DNA of 64,000 bases, taken from NCBI GenBank assembly GCA_035604135.1, contig DATNJB010000077.1, positions 34,146 through 98,145 on the forward strand, written 5' to 3'. A program made the translations under genes and the position numbers. Position 1 is the first letter of the stretch. Each line of letters starts with the position of its first letter. This document shows positions 33,088 to 43,781 of the stretch, in pieces. A model generated the notes under the pieces. The model did no database searches, was not told where the DNA came from, and was given only the letters and a program-made list of their open reading frames with translations. Source of the stretch: Poindextera sp035604135 (lineage in GTDB: Bacteria > Pseudomonadota > Alphaproteobacteria > Caulobacterales > Caulobacteraceae).

Positions 33088-33882
33088 CTAGCCGGCGGCC
33101 GCCTGCGCGGCGCGCCGCGTCAGCGTCTCGGAGATCAGCCGCTCCCAGCCGTAGAGCGAGGTCATATGGGCGTAGATCAGCGGCAGCGCCCCGTTCTCCT
33201 TGAGCTCGACGAACTTCGTGTCCGGCAGCGCCTTGAGTTTGGCTTCGGACACGGCGAAGAACTCGGCCACCAGTTGCGGCTCGCCCAGAACGTTGTTCTC
33301 GAGCCGCGGCGTGAACGTCGCCTGGCGGGTCTCGAACAGATCGAGGTCGGTGAGGATCTTCACGAACAGGTCGCTGGCCGCCCGGTCGGTATCGAACTGG
33401 CTGCAGAACTCGATGCAGCTCTTGGTGAACTCGCTGGGCTGGCCGTTCTCGAACAGCTTCACGTCGGCCGGGCCTTCGACCCAGAGGTCGGAAGCGCGGT
33501 CGATGCAGACGATTGTTCGCCCGGCCTGATCGTCCTTGGCGCCGACGAAAGGATAGCGCCGGATGAAGCTCGGCACGTAGACGCCAGAGCGATAGAGGCC
33601 GTCCTCGCTGATGAACATGTTCTCGCCGGCGGACAGTCCCATAACCGCGAGCGGGGCGTGGTCGGCTCCGGCGAAGATGATGGGATAGCTGACCGCCGCC
33701 GGTCCGAATTCGCCGGCGTGCAGGGGGATGAAGTGTTGCTTGGCGGCAAACCGGAACGGCCGGTCGGTTACCATCATGCCCAGGTTGCCGTGCCGGCTGA
33801 GGTCGAGCGGCTCCGGCTGCGAGTAGAACAGCACCTGCCCGCTGACCGGACTGGCGCCCAGAACCGGATCGTTCGCTGCCAT
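33088..33882 (-). CDS. SapC family protein
   Basis: A 264-residue SapC-family protein. The conserved blocks are PFRFAAKQHFIPLHAGEFG, YPIIFAGADHAPLAVMGL, YVPSFIRRYPF and LFENGQPSEFTKSCIEFC. In Caulobacter and other Proteobacteria SapC genes lie near S-layer or unrelated genes, and the molecular function is unknown. There is no signal peptide. ATG 33882 follows AAGG; the longer frame has no better start. Its neighbours are two hot-dog genes on the other strand, which gives no hint about a role. Confidence 0.87.
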   Translation of the reverse strand: MAANDPVLGASPVSGQVLFYSQPEPLDLSRHGNLGMMVTDRPFRFAAKQHFIPLHAGEFGPAAVSYPIIFAGADHAPLAVMGLSAGENMFISEDGLYRSGVYVPSFIRRYPFVGAKDDQAGRTIVCIDRASDLWVEGPADVKLFENGQPSEFTKSCIEFCSQFDTDRAASDLFVKILTDLDLFETRQATFTPRLENNVLGEPQLVAEFFAVSEAKLKALPDTKFVELKENGALPLIYAHMTSLYGWERLISETLTRRAAQAAAG

Positions 33883-34026
33883 AGGAAGCCTTCCTGCCGG
33901 GGGTCGGCGGCTTCTAGCGGATCGGTCCACGCCCGGCAATGCGGCCGAAGACGCAAGCGCGGGGCTTGCCTGCCCCTGCGTCGGCCGCCTTCAATGGGGC
34001 CACAAAGCGAGGAACAGGAGGGGCCG

Positions 34027-34884
34027 ATGCCCATCGACTATCCGCAGGTGCTCGAGCGTCGCACCGAAGGCGAAGGCGCGTGGACCAACCAGGAGACGAT
34101 GCTCTACGCGCTCGGCGTGGGCATGGGGGCCGACCCCATGGACGAGAAGGAGCTGGCGTTCGTATACGAGCGGAACCTCAAGGCGCTGCCGTCCTTCGCC
34201 TCGGTGATCCGCAGCCGGCCGGTGACCTCCACCGGGCCGGAGGCGCGCATGCAGCTCAACCCCGTGCTCATCGTCGACGGCGAGCGGAACATCACTTTCC
34301 ACAAGCCGGTCCCGCCCGCGGCGAAGATCAAAACCAGGGGCCGCGTGCTGGGGGTCTTCGACAAGGGCAAGGACAAGGGCGCGGTGGTGGTCAACGAGAC
34401 CGTCATCACCGACGAGGGCGGCGATCCCATCGCCACCATCCAGGCCGCGCTTTTCGCCCGCGGCGACGGCGGGTTCGGCGGCCCGGCAGAGGGCCAGCCC
34501 GAGCCTCATACCGTGCCAACCCGCGCGCCCGACCGCTCGGTCGACATGGCGACCGCGCCCGGCCAGGCGCTGATCTACCGGCTCTCCGGCGACTACAACC
34601 CGCTGCACGCCGATCCCGAGTTCGCCCGCCGCGCCGGGTTTCCGCGCCCGATCCTGCACGGGCTTTGCACCTACGGCATGACCTGCCGGGCGGTTCTGCA
34701 GACCTACGCCGACTACGACGCTGCGGCGTTCAGGAGCCACGCCGCGCGCTTCTCATCGCCCGTCTTCCCGGGCGAGACGATCACTGTCGACCTCTGGAAG
34801 GACGGGTCGGTGATCTCGTTCGAGGCGCGGATCAAGGACCGCGGCGTCACCTGCATCAAGAACGGCAAGACGGTGCTGGGTTAG
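34027..34884 (+). CDS. MaoC family (R)-enoyl-CoA hydratase, double hot-dog
   Basis: A 285-residue double hot-dog protein like the peroxisomal multifunctional enzyme type 2 hydratase. Residues ~1-130 form the N-terminal domain (QETMLYALGVGMGADP at the start). The catalytic motif lies in LSGDYNPLHADPEFARRAGFPRPILHG, where Asp and His are at D-YNPLH-A, the (R)-specific hydratase 2 motif. The late LHGLCTYGMTCRAVL and VFPGETITVDLWKDG fit. It probably hydrates 2-enoyl-CoA. AGGAGG precedes ATG 34027. The neighbouring single hot-dog gene (32667) may be related in function. Confidence 0.9.
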   Translation: MPIDYPQVLERRTEGEGAWTNQETMLYALGVGMGADPMDEKELAFVYERNLKALPSFASVIRSRPVTSTGPEARMQLNPVLIVDGERNITFHKPVPPAAKIKTRGRVLGVFDKGKDKGAVVVNETVITDEGGDPIATIQAALFARGDGGFGGPAEGQPEPHTVPTRAPDRSVDMATAPGQALIYRLSGDYNPLHADPEFARRAGFPRPILHGLCTYGMTCRAVLQTYADYDAAAFRSHAARFSSPVFPGETITVDLWKDGSVISFEARIKDRGVTCIKNGKTVLG

Positions 34885-34927
34885 CGTCGCCGCAAACCTG
34901 TCGGCTAACGTCGCCGCGTTGGCCGCC

Positions 34928-35464
34928 CTATTGTCGGCCGATGACGTAGCCCACGTGGGCGCGGAGCGGGTCGCCGAGCGGCAGATCTGGATGGTCGAAG
35001 TCGTACTCGGGCGCGCGTGACATGCCGATGCGCCGCATGACCGCTTCGGAGCGGTGGTTGATCCGCGCCGTCCAGCTGTAGATTTCGGCGACGTCGTGCG
35101 CCGCGAACCCCAAGGGCAGGGTGGCCGCCGCCGCCTCGGTCGCATAGCCGAACCCCCATGCGTCGGGCGCCAGCATCCAGCCGATTTCGACCTTGCCGAC
35201 CATCGGGTGTTTCCACTCAGGCGGCTGGCGACGGCAGCCGACCCGGCCGACGAGCGCGGCGTCCGCTTTGCGCTCGATGGCGAGCTGGCCTGAACCGTGT
35301 TCCTCCCAGAACGCGCGCATGCGATTGAAATCGGTGATCGCTTGCGCGGGTGTTCGCGCGCCGCCCAGCCACTCGCCTACCGCCGGATCGGTCACGATCG
35401 CCACGAACGGCTCGCGGTCCGCGTCGACCCATCGCCTCAAGGTCAACCGCTCGGTCTCGATCAC
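34928..35464 (-). CDS. GNAT family N-acetyltransferase
   Basis: A 178-residue acetyltransferase of the RimJ/RimL type. TERLTLRRWVDADREPFV is the typical start, IGWMLAPDAWGFGYATEAAAATL is the acetyl-CoA pocket (as WGFGYATEA) and NHRSEAVMRRIGMSR the substrate-side helix. Such enzymes acetylate ribosomal protein N-termini or small molecules. Start is GTG (35462-35464), overlapping the aguB stop (GTGA), which places this gene as the third of an aguA-aguB-GNAT operon. A polyamine is therefore a possible substrate, but this is inference only. Confidence 0.85.
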   Translation of the reverse strand: MIETERLTLRRWVDADREPFVAIVTDPAVGEWLGGARTPAQAITDFNRMRAFWEEHGSGQLAIERKADAALVGRVGCRRQPPEWKHPMVGKVEIGWMLAPDAWGFGYATEAAAATLPLGFAAHDVAEIYSWTARINHRSEAVMRRIGMSRAPEYDFDHPDLPLGDPLRAHVGYVIGRQ

Positions 35465-36335
35465 GCGGGGCTCGGGCCGGTGAGCGCGCCATAGAGGTCG
35501 GGGCGGCGATCGCGGAAGAACCCCCAGGCGGCGCGGTGGGCGGCGAGGAAATCGAGGTCGAACGTCGCGATCGCGAACCCCTCCTCGTCGCGGCCCAACG
35601 CGGCGACCAGGTCGCCGCGGTGATCGCTGAGGAAGCTCGAGCCATAGAACGCCTGACCGCCGCCGGGATAGCCCTCCCAGGGCTCGAAGCCCGTGCGGTT
35701 GGCGCCGGCGACCGGGATGACGTTCGAGACCGCGTGGCCTTGCATGGCGCGCCGCCAGGGAGCGGCGGTATCGAGGCTCGGATCGTGCGGCTCCGAGCCG
35801 ATCGCCGTCGGGTAGAGCAGCGCTTCGGCGCCGCCGAGCGTCATCGCGCGCGCCGCTTCCGGATACCACTGGTCCCAGCAGATGCCGACGCCGAGGCGCC
35901 CGAACGGCGTCTCCCAGACCTTGAAGCCGGTATCACCCGGTCTGAAGTAGTACTTCTCCTGGTAGCCCGGCCCGTCAGGGATGTGGCTTTTGCGATAGAG
36001 GCCGAGCGGCCGCCCGTCGGGGCCGAGCATCACTATGCTGTTGAAGTAGTGCGGTCCCTCCCGCTCGAAGATGGAGACCGGTATGGCCACGCCGAGCGCC
36101 GCGGCCACGGGCGAGAGTGCGAGAACGCAGGGGTGGCTGGCCCAGGGGTGAGCGTGGGCGAACCAGCGCTCCTCCTGCCGCACGCAGAAGTACGGCCCCT
36201 GGAACAGCTCCGGCGGCAGGATCACCTGCGCGCCCTCGGCGGCCGCCGCTCGCGTGAGATCGATCGTGTGCGCAATGTTGGCGTCAAGGTCATCGCCGTA
36301 GGCGCTCTGCAGCACCGCCAGGGTCAGCGTGCGGC

Positions 36336-36339
<4 letters not shown>
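35461..36339 (-). CDS. aguB: N-carbamoylputrescine amidase
   Basis: A 292-residue carbon-nitrogen hydrolase that converts N-carbamoylputrescine to putrescine, CO2 and ammonia. The nitrilase catalytic triad is visible: Glu in LPPELFQGPYF, Lys in YRKSHIPDGPGYQEKYYF, and Cys in GVGICWDQWYPEAAR. The segment ANRTGFEPWEGYPGGGQAFYGSS matches the family. It is translated from ATG 36339, overlapping the aguA stop by four bases, and is followed by the acetyltransferase gene. With AguA it makes putrescine from agmatine. Confidence 0.96.
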
Positions 36340-37337
<998 letters not shown>

Positions 37338-37395
37338 GGGGCTGTCTTAGCGCGCCGCGACCGCGCTTCAACCTCGCGACTGCGCGGCCAAGCGC

Positions 37396-37992
37396 CTATC
37401 GGAAGGCCAACGGGCCCCAAATGCGGCGTACGACGCCGTCCTTGCCGCAGCCGGTGCGGTAGATCCCGTAATCGAACGGGTTCTTGTCGGCGTAGTGCTG
37501 GTGGTAGTCCTCGGCCGGCCAAAAAGCGACCGCGTCGCGGATCGGCGTGACGATGCGGCCCTTGAGCGGGCCCTGCTCCAACGCCGCCTTCGAGGCATCG
37601 GCGATCTGCCGCTGCTGCGGCGAATTGACGAAGAGGGCGCTGTGGTACGAGGCGCCGCGGTCGCAGAAGGCCCCGCCGTTGTCCGTCGGGTCGATCAGGT
37701 GCCAGTAGCGCTGGACCAGCTGGGCGTAGGTGATCTTCGCCGGATCAAAGGTGATCTCGATCGACTCCAGGTGCCCGGTCGTCTCGGTTCCGACCTCCTC
37801 GTAGGTCGGATGCGCCACGCGCCCGCCGGTGTAGCCGACCTCGGTCGAGACCACGCCCGGGATGTGCTCCATATCGTGCTGCATCGACCAGAAGCAGCCG
37901 CCTGAGAAGATTGCGGTCTGGGCGGCGGCGAGGGCGGCGGGAGCGGTCAGGCTGAGGGCCAGGACCGCCAGGATTGCAGTGAGATGCTTCAT
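37396..37992 (-). CDS. msrA: Peptide methionine (S)-S-oxide reductase MsrA, exported
   Basis: A 198-residue MsrA with a signal peptide (residues ~1-23, LALSLTAPAALAAAQT). It reduces Met-S-sulfoxide in proteins. The catalytic motif SGGCFWSMQHDME is directly after the signal peptide, and GYTGGRVAHPTYEEVGTETTGH with YHQHYADKNPFDYGIYRTGCGKDG hold the substrate pocket and the resolving cysteine. ATG 37992 is used. An exported MsrA would act in the periplasm, where it would need a reductant such as a DsbD-like protein, one of which is encoded at 30.5 kb. Unlike its neighbours it is not obviously cotranscribed. Confidence 0.94.
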   Translation of the reverse strand: MKHLTAILAVLALSLTAPAALAAAQTAIFSGGCFWSMQHDMEHIPGVVSTEVGYTGGRVAHPTYEEVGTETTGHLESIEITFDPAKITYAQLVQRYWHLIDPTDNGGAFCDRGASYHSALFVNSPQQRQIADASKAALEQGPLKGRIVTPIRDAVAFWPAEDYHQHYADKNPFDYGIYRTGCGKDGVVRRIWGPLAFR

Positions 37993-38101
37993 GGGACCAT
38001 CGTGGGGTTGGCGGGTGGCCGCTTCAAGGCCGCGCTTCATGTTTTACGCCGCAAGGCTGCGTTTGGTTGACCGCGCGGACGCCTAAGACTAACCGCCGCC
38101 C

Positions 38102-39781
38102 ATGGCAGATCGCCTCGTCTCTCTCGCGCGTGACGCGAAGTCCTGGCCGTTCGAGCAGGCAAGGCTGCTGCTTGGCCGCATCCTCAGGCTGCGGCTGACG
38201 GATGCCGAGCGCGACCTGGCCGCCTCCCTGATCGAAGCCGGCAAGGCCGACGAGGCGGTCGCCGCGCTCCCGGCGCTGGCGCGGCCGGTCGTGTTCGAGT
38301 GCGGCTACGGGCCCTCCGGCTTGCCGCATCTCGGCACCTTCGCCGAGGTGGCGCGGCCCTCGATGGTGCGCCAGGCCTTCCGGGCGCTGACGACCGAGGC
38401 CATCCCGACGAGGCTGATCGTTATTTCAGACGACATGGATGGCATGCGGCGCATCGCGCCGAATCTGCCGAACCAAGCGATGCTGCACGAGGATCTGGGA
38501 AAGCCGCTCACCGCCGTGCGCGACCCGTTCGGCGAGCACGAAAGCTTCGGCGCCCACAACAACGCCCGCCTGCGCGCCTTCCTCGACGAAGCCGGGTTCG
38601 ACTACGAGTTCCTGTCAGCGACCCACGCTTACCGTTCGGGCCTCTACGACCCGACGCTGCGCGTCGCGCTCGAGCGGTTCGACGCGATCCAGGCGATCAT
38701 GCTGCCGTCGCTCGGGCCCGCGCGTCAGGCGACCTACTCGCCCTTCTTCCCCATCAGCCCGACCACCGGACGGGTGCTCGAGGTTCCGACGCTGGAGCGG
38801 CATCCGGAGCGCGGGACGATCGTGTTCGCTGACGAGGACGGCAGCTTGGTCGAGACGCCGGTCACCGGCGGGGCGGTCAAGATGCAGTGGCGGCCGGACT
38901 GGGCGCTGCGCTGGACCGCGCTGGGCGTCGACTACGAGATGTCGGGCAAGGACCTCATCGACTCTGTGCGGATCTCCAGCCGCGTCGCAAAGGTGCTGGG
39001 GGCCGAGCCGCCCGAGGGCTTCAACTTCGAGCTCTTCCTCGACGAGAACGGCCAGCGCATCTCCAAGTCGAAGGGCAACGGACTGACACTCGAGGACTGG
39101 CTGCGCTACGGCATCCTGGAGAGCCTCGCCTACTACATGTTCGGCTCTCCGCGCTCGGCCAAGCGGCTCTACTTCGACGTCGTACCGCGCGCGACGGACG
39201 AGTATCTGCAGCAGCTCGACGCCTACAATCGGCGGGCAAACTCGGCAAACCCGCTCGACAACCCCGCCTGGTTCGTTCATCGCGGCGCGCCGCCCGAGCG
39301 CGGCTCGCCCGTCTCGTTCACCCTCCTGTTGAACCTGGTGTCGGCGGCCAACGCCTCGGACAAGGCGATCCTCTGGGGGTTCCTGAGCCGCCACCTGCCC
39401 GGCGCCAGCCCGGAGCGCGAACCGCTGCTCGACCGGCTCTGCGGCTACGCCATCAACTACTACCAGGATTTCGTCCGGCCGGCGAAGCGGTTCCGTGCGC
39501 CGACGCCGCGCGAGCGCGACGCCTTCGTCGACCTCGTCGAGCGGCTGAAGACGCTGCCGATCGACTGCGAGGACGGCGAGCTGATCCAGAACGAGGTCTA
39601 CGCCGCCGGCAAGGCGGCCGGGTTCGAGCCGCTGCGCGACTGGTTCGGCGCCCTCTACGAGGTGCTGCTCGGCGAGAGCCAGGGACCGCGCTTCGGTTCC
39701 TTCGCCGCCATCTTCGGCCTCTCGCGCACCATCGGCCTCATCGAGCGCGCGCTGGGCGGCGAAGACCTGGCGGCAGGCTAA
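38102..39781 (+). CDS. lysK: Lysyl-tRNA synthetase, class I
   Basis: A 559-residue class I LysRS, charging tRNA-Lys, found in archaea and in alphaproteobacteria in place of the usual class II enzyme. The HIGH-like motif is GPSGLPHLGTFAEVA (~residues 69-83), and the KMSKS counterpart is RISKSKGNGLTLEDW (~residue 320). YEMSGKDLIDSV lies just before. C-terminal helices form the anticodon-binding part. ATG 38102 is the start. No class II LysRS gene is in the window, and the divergent msrA gene is unrelated. Confidence 0.95.
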   Translation: MADRLVSLARDAKSWPFEQARLLLGRILRLRLTDAERDLAASLIEAGKADEAVAALPALARPVVFECGYGPSGLPHLGTFAEVARPSMVRQAFRALTTEAIPTRLIVISDDMDGMRRIAPNLPNQAMLHEDLGKPLTAVRDPFGEHESFGAHNNARLRAFLDEAGFDYEFLSATHAYRSGLYDPTLRVALERFDAIQAIMLPSLGPARQATYSPFFPISPTTGRVLEVPTLERHPERGTIVFADEDGSLVETPVTGGAVKMQWRPDWALRWTALGVDYEMSGKDLIDSVRISSRVAKVLGAEPPEGFNFELFLDENGQRISKSKGNGLTLEDWLRYGILESLAYYMFGSPRSAKRLYFDVVPRATDEYLQQLDAYNRRANSANPLDNPAWFVHRGAPPERGSPVSFTLLLNLVSAANASDKAILWGFLSRHLPGASPEREPLLDRLCGYAINYYQDFVRPAKRFRAPTPRERDAFVDLVERLKTLPIDCEDGELIQNEVYAAGKAAGFEPLRDWFGALYEVLLGESQGPRFGSFAAIFGLSRTIGLIERALGGEDLAAG

Positions 39782-39806
39782 CCGAGCGGCGGTCAGCCAA
39801 GCTTGA

Positions 39807-39820
39807 CGTTTACGTAAACG
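39807..39820. promoter_or_regulatory. Palindromic MerR-family operator
   Basis: CGTTTACGTAAACG is a perfect 14-bp palindrome, joined to TTGACG (39803-39808), which would be the -35 element. It lies 36 bp upstream of the MerR gene. TTTACGTAAA-type sites are known for MerR proteins of branched-chain and fatty acid catabolism (LiuR-like). A site with its arms between -35 and -10 is typical of MerR control. Confidence 0.7.
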
Positions 39821-39855
39821 GGACCTAGGAGGTCGGGGCAAACGGAGGTTCCGCC

Positions 39856-40329
39856 ATGCCCGATCTCAGGCGCCCCGAGCGCACCTACACGATCCGCCAG
39901 CTCTGCATCGAATTCAAAGTCACCCCGCGCGCGCTTCGCTTCTACGAGGACAAGGGACTGCTGTCGCCGGCCCGCGAGGGGCTGAACCGCGTCTACAACT
40001 ATCGCGACCGCGCCCGGCTCACGCTCATCCTGCGCGGCAAGCGCGTGGGCCTGAGCCTGTCCGAGATCCGCGAGATCCTCGACCTCTACAAGCTCGGCGA
40101 CGACGGCGCGGCGCAACAGGCCAAGATGCTGCGCAAGTTCCGCGAGCGCATCGTGACGCTCGAGGCGCAGCGCGAGGACATCGACCACGCGATCGGAGAG
40201 CTGCGCGAGGCCTGCGAGTCGCTAGAGAAGCAGCTCGCCGGGAACCATCCGGATCTGCTGCCCAAGGCGGAGAACTACGACCAGGTCCTGCGCGCGCGGC
40301 TGGACGGCGTGCACGAATTCGCGAAATAG
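39856..40329 (+). CDS. MerR family transcriptional regulator
   Basis: A 157-residue MerR-type regulator. The DNA-binding domain is YTIRQLCIEFKVTPRALRFYEDKGLLSPAR with RVYNYRDRARLTLILRGKRVGLSLSEIREIL (family text quoted only in part: TPRALRFYEDKGLL and SLSEIREILDLY), followed by a coiled coil of about 60 residues. It lacks the cysteines of metal sensors. It is followed after 40 bp by an acyl-CoA dehydrogenase gene on the same strand, and its own promoter has a perfect palindromic operator. This matches LiuR- or PsrA-like regulators that respond to acyl-CoA compounds. The likely targets are itself and the acyl-CoA dehydrogenase. Confidence 0.92.
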   Translation: MPDLRRPERTYTIRQLCIEFKVTPRALRFYEDKGLLSPAREGLNRVYNYRDRARLTLILRGKRVGLSLSEIREILDLYKLGDDGAAQQAKMLRKFRERIVTLEAQREDIDHAIGELREACESLEKQLAGNHPDLLPKAENYDQVLRARLDGVHEFAK

Positions 40330-40369
40330 TCCGCGGCGTTTCCTAGAGCCCAGCTGACGGACATTCCCC

Positions 40370-42160
40370 ATGAGCTACCGCGCGCCGGTCCGCGACCAGA
40401 TGTTCGTGCTCGGCGAGGTGCTCAAGCTCGAGCGCTACGCGAACCTGCCGGGCTTCGCCGATGCGCCGCTCGACGTCGTCGAGCAGATCCTGACCGAGGC
40501 CGCGCGCTTCTGCGAGGAGGTGCTGGCGCCCCTGAACAAGGTCGGCGACCAGGAAGGCTGCCATTGGTTCCCGGACAACACGGTGACCACGCCGAAGGGC
40601 TTCAGGGAGGCCTACCGGGCCATGGTCGACGCCGGCTGGCCGGCGCTGGGGGCTGAGGCCGCTTACGGCGGCCAGGGCCTGCCGGCGGTGGTCAACACGG
40701 CCTATTCCGAGATGTCGTCTGCGGCCAACATGGCGTTTTCCATGTACCCCGGCCTCACCCACGGCGCTTATTCGGCCATCCTCGCCGGCGGCACGGACGC
40801 GCAGAAGGCGACCTACCTGCCCAAGCTCGCCAGCGGCCAATGGGGCGGGACGATGAACCTCACCGAGCCGCAGTGCGGCACGGACCTGGGGCCTCTGAGC
40901 ACAAAGGCGGTTCCGCAAGGAGATGGGACCTACCGGCTGAGCGGCCAGAAGATCTGGATCTCAGGCGGCGAGCACGACCTGGCCGAGAACATCGTCCACC
41001 TGGTCCTGGCCCGCATCGAGGGTGCGCCGGCGGGCGTGCGCGGCATCTCTCTCTTCATCGCGCCCAAGTTCCTGCCCAAGGTCGACGGCGGCGTCGGCGA
41101 GCGCAACGAAGGGGTCAAGTGCGCGGGCCTCGAAGAAAAGATGGGCATCCACGGCAACGCGACCTGCGTGATGGTCTACGAGGACGCCAAGGCCTGGCTG
41201 ATCGGCGAGGAAAACGCGGGCCTCAGGCTCATGTTCGTTATGATGAACGAGGAGCGGCTGGGCGTCGGCGTCCAGGGCCTGGCCCAGGGCTCGGCCGCCT
41301 ATCAGGCGGCGAGCGAGTTCGCCCGCGAGCGGCTGCAGAGCCGCTCCCTCTCGGGCCCGAAGAACCCGAACGGGCCGGCCGACCCGATCATCGTGCATCC
41401 GGACGTGCGCCGCATGCTGATGGACTCCCGCGCCGTGCTCGAAGGCGGCCGCGCCTTCCTGCTTTGGACCGCGCTGCAGGGCGACCTGATGCACCAGAGC
41501 CCCGATGCGGCGGTGCGCGAGCGGGCGGGCGACTACATGGGCCTGCTGACGCCGGTCGCGAAGGCCTTCATGACCGATCGCGGTTTCCGCGCCTGCTCGG
41601 ACGCGATGCAGGTGCACGGGGGCTCCGGCTTCACCGAGCACTTTCCGGCCAGCCAGTACCTGCGCGATTGCCGCATCAGCATGATCTACGAGGGCACGAA
41701 CGGGATCCAGGCGCTCGACCTCGTCGGCCGCAAGCTGGCCGCCAACGCCGGCCGGGCGGTGATGAGCTTCTTCGCCGAGGTCGACGCCTTCACGGGCGAG
41801 CGCGAGGAAGCGGCGGCGATCGCTCCCTTCATCGAGGGCCTGAACGACGCCAAGGCCAAGCTGCAGGAGGCGACCTTCTGGCTGATGCAGCACGGGACGC
41901 AGAACCCGGAGGACGCCGGCGCGGCGTCGACGGACTACCTCACCCTCTTCGGGCTGACGGCGCTGGCCTACATGTGGGCGATGATGGCCGAGGCGGCGCA
42001 GGCGAAGATCGACGCCGGCGAGGCCGATCCCTTCTACGGCGACAAGCTCATGACCGGCCGCTACTTCCTCGAGCGCGTGCTGCCCGACGCCGCCGCCCAC
42101 CTGACCAAGATCAAAGCCGGCTCAGCCTCCATGATGGCCCTGCCGGCGGAGGCCTTTTGA
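40370..42160 (+). CDS. Acyl-CoA dehydrogenase, large C-terminal-domain type
   Basis: A 596-residue acyl-CoA dehydrogenase with the extra C-terminal domain of the ~600-residue subfamily (as in FadE-like enzymes for medium- and long-chain substrates). FAD-binding motif parts are MNLTEPQCGTDLGPLSTKA and GQKIWISGGEHDL; the catalytic Glu is in RISMIYEGTNGIQALDLVGRKL. It oxidises acyl-CoA to trans-2-enoyl-CoA and passes electrons to the ETF encoded at 5.9-7.6 kb. It lies 40 bp behind a MerR regulator gene and is probably in the same operon. Stop at 42160 is followed by an inverted repeat element. Confidence 0.95.
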   Translation: MSYRAPVRDQMFVLGEVLKLERYANLPGFADAPLDVVEQILTEAARFCEEVLAPLNKVGDQEGCHWFPDNTVTTPKGFREAYRAMVDAGWPALGAEAAYGGQGLPAVVNTAYSEMSSAANMAFSMYPGLTHGAYSAILAGGTDAQKATYLPKLASGQWGGTMNLTEPQCGTDLGPLSTKAVPQGDGTYRLSGQKIWISGGEHDLAENIVHLVLARIEGAPAGVRGISLFIAPKFLPKVDGGVGERNEGVKCAGLEEKMGIHGNATCVMVYEDAKAWLIGEENAGLRLMFVMMNEERLGVGVQGLAQGSAAYQAASEFARERLQSRSLSGPKNPNGPADPIIVHPDVRRMLMDSRAVLEGGRAFLLWTALQGDLMHQSPDAAVRERAGDYMGLLTPVAKAFMTDRGFRACSDAMQVHGGSGFTEHFPASQYLRDCRISMIYEGTNGIQALDLVGRKLAANAGRAVMSFFAEVDAFTGEREEAAAIAPFIEGLNDAKAKLQEATFWLMQHGTQNPEDAGAASTDYLTLFGLTALAYMWAMMAEAAQAKIDAGEADPFYGDKLMTGRYFLERVLPDAAAHLTKIKAGSASMMALPAEAF

Positions 42161-42195
42161 GCTTCCTGTCGCTGCCGGCAGGCGGCAGCGTCCAA

Positions 42196-42295
42196 TTTAA
42201 CCGCCAAGGACGCGAAGGACGCCAAGGGCTCTGAGAAGTCGCGGCGCCGGGGCCATCCTCTGCCCCTGGCGACCTTGGCGTCCTTCGCGGTCAAA
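42196..42295. repeat. Hairpin repeat element, copy A
   Basis: The left arm starts TTTAACC then runs in 9-base units GCCAAGGAC, GCGAAGGAC, GCCAAGG (42203-42228). The right arm (42273-42295) is the inverse of TTTGACCGCGAAGGACGCCAAGG. The element lies between the acyl-CoA dehydrogenase stop and the vsr stop, and its last bases (TTTGA on the complementary strand) supply the vsr stop codon. Copies B, C and D have the same plan. Confidence 0.85.
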
Positions 42296-42737
42296 GACGA
42301 CCGCCCCGCTTGCGCGAGGTAGGAGGATGTTCTCCCAACATCGCCGCGAGCCGCGCCTGCAGGGCCGCGGGATCCTTCAGCTCGCATTCCCAGATGACCT
42401 CGACGCGCCAGCCAAGGGCCTCCAACCTGGCGCGGGTCGCCGCGTCGCGGGCGCGGTTCTTGCCGATCTTGCCCGTCCAATAGGCGCGGTTGGCCTTCGG
42501 CACGCGCGCGCCCCTGGCGCAGTCGTGGCCGTGCCAGAAGCAGCCGTGCACGAAGATGGCGAGCCTGCGGCCGGCGAGCACGATGTCCGGCCGTCCGGGC
42601 AGGTCGCGGCGATCGAGGCGGTAGCGCGCGCCGAGCCGCCAGAGCGCGCGGCGAACCACGCGCTCGGGCGTCGTGTCACGGTCCTTCACCTGGCGCATCA
42701 CCGCCGAGCGCTTCTCGGCGGTGAAGACGTCGGTCAC
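42291..42737 (-). CDS. vsr: Very short patch repair endonuclease Vsr
   Basis: A 148-residue Vsr homologue. Vsr nicks DNA 5' of T in T:G mismatches made by deamination of 5-methylcytosine, so it works with a C5 cytosine methyltransferase. The family text is complete: AEKRSAVMRQVKDRDTTPERVVRRAL at the start, LPGRPDIVLAGRRLAIFVHGCFWHGHDC in the middle (seen as GRPDIVL and VHGCFWHGHDC) and ARDAATRARLEALGWRV later. Start is GTG 42737. Its stop codon lies inside repeat copy A, and its 3' end is close to a repeat arm, so the C-terminus may vary among strains. The partner methyltransferase gene is 1 kb away but frameshifted. Confidence 0.92.
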   Translation of the reverse strand: MTDVFTAEKRSAVMRQVKDRDTTPERVVRRALWRLGARYRLDRRDLPGRPDIVLAGRRLAIFVHGCFWHGHDCARGARVPKANRAYWTGKIGKNRARDAATRARLEALGWRVEVIWECELKDPAALQARLAAMLGEHPPTSRKRGGRL

Positions 42738-42749
42738 CGGCGGGCTCTT

Positions 42750-43748
<999 letters not shown>

Positions 43749-43781
43749 GGCGAGAGGTTCCGCGGTCGAGGTTGCCGCACT

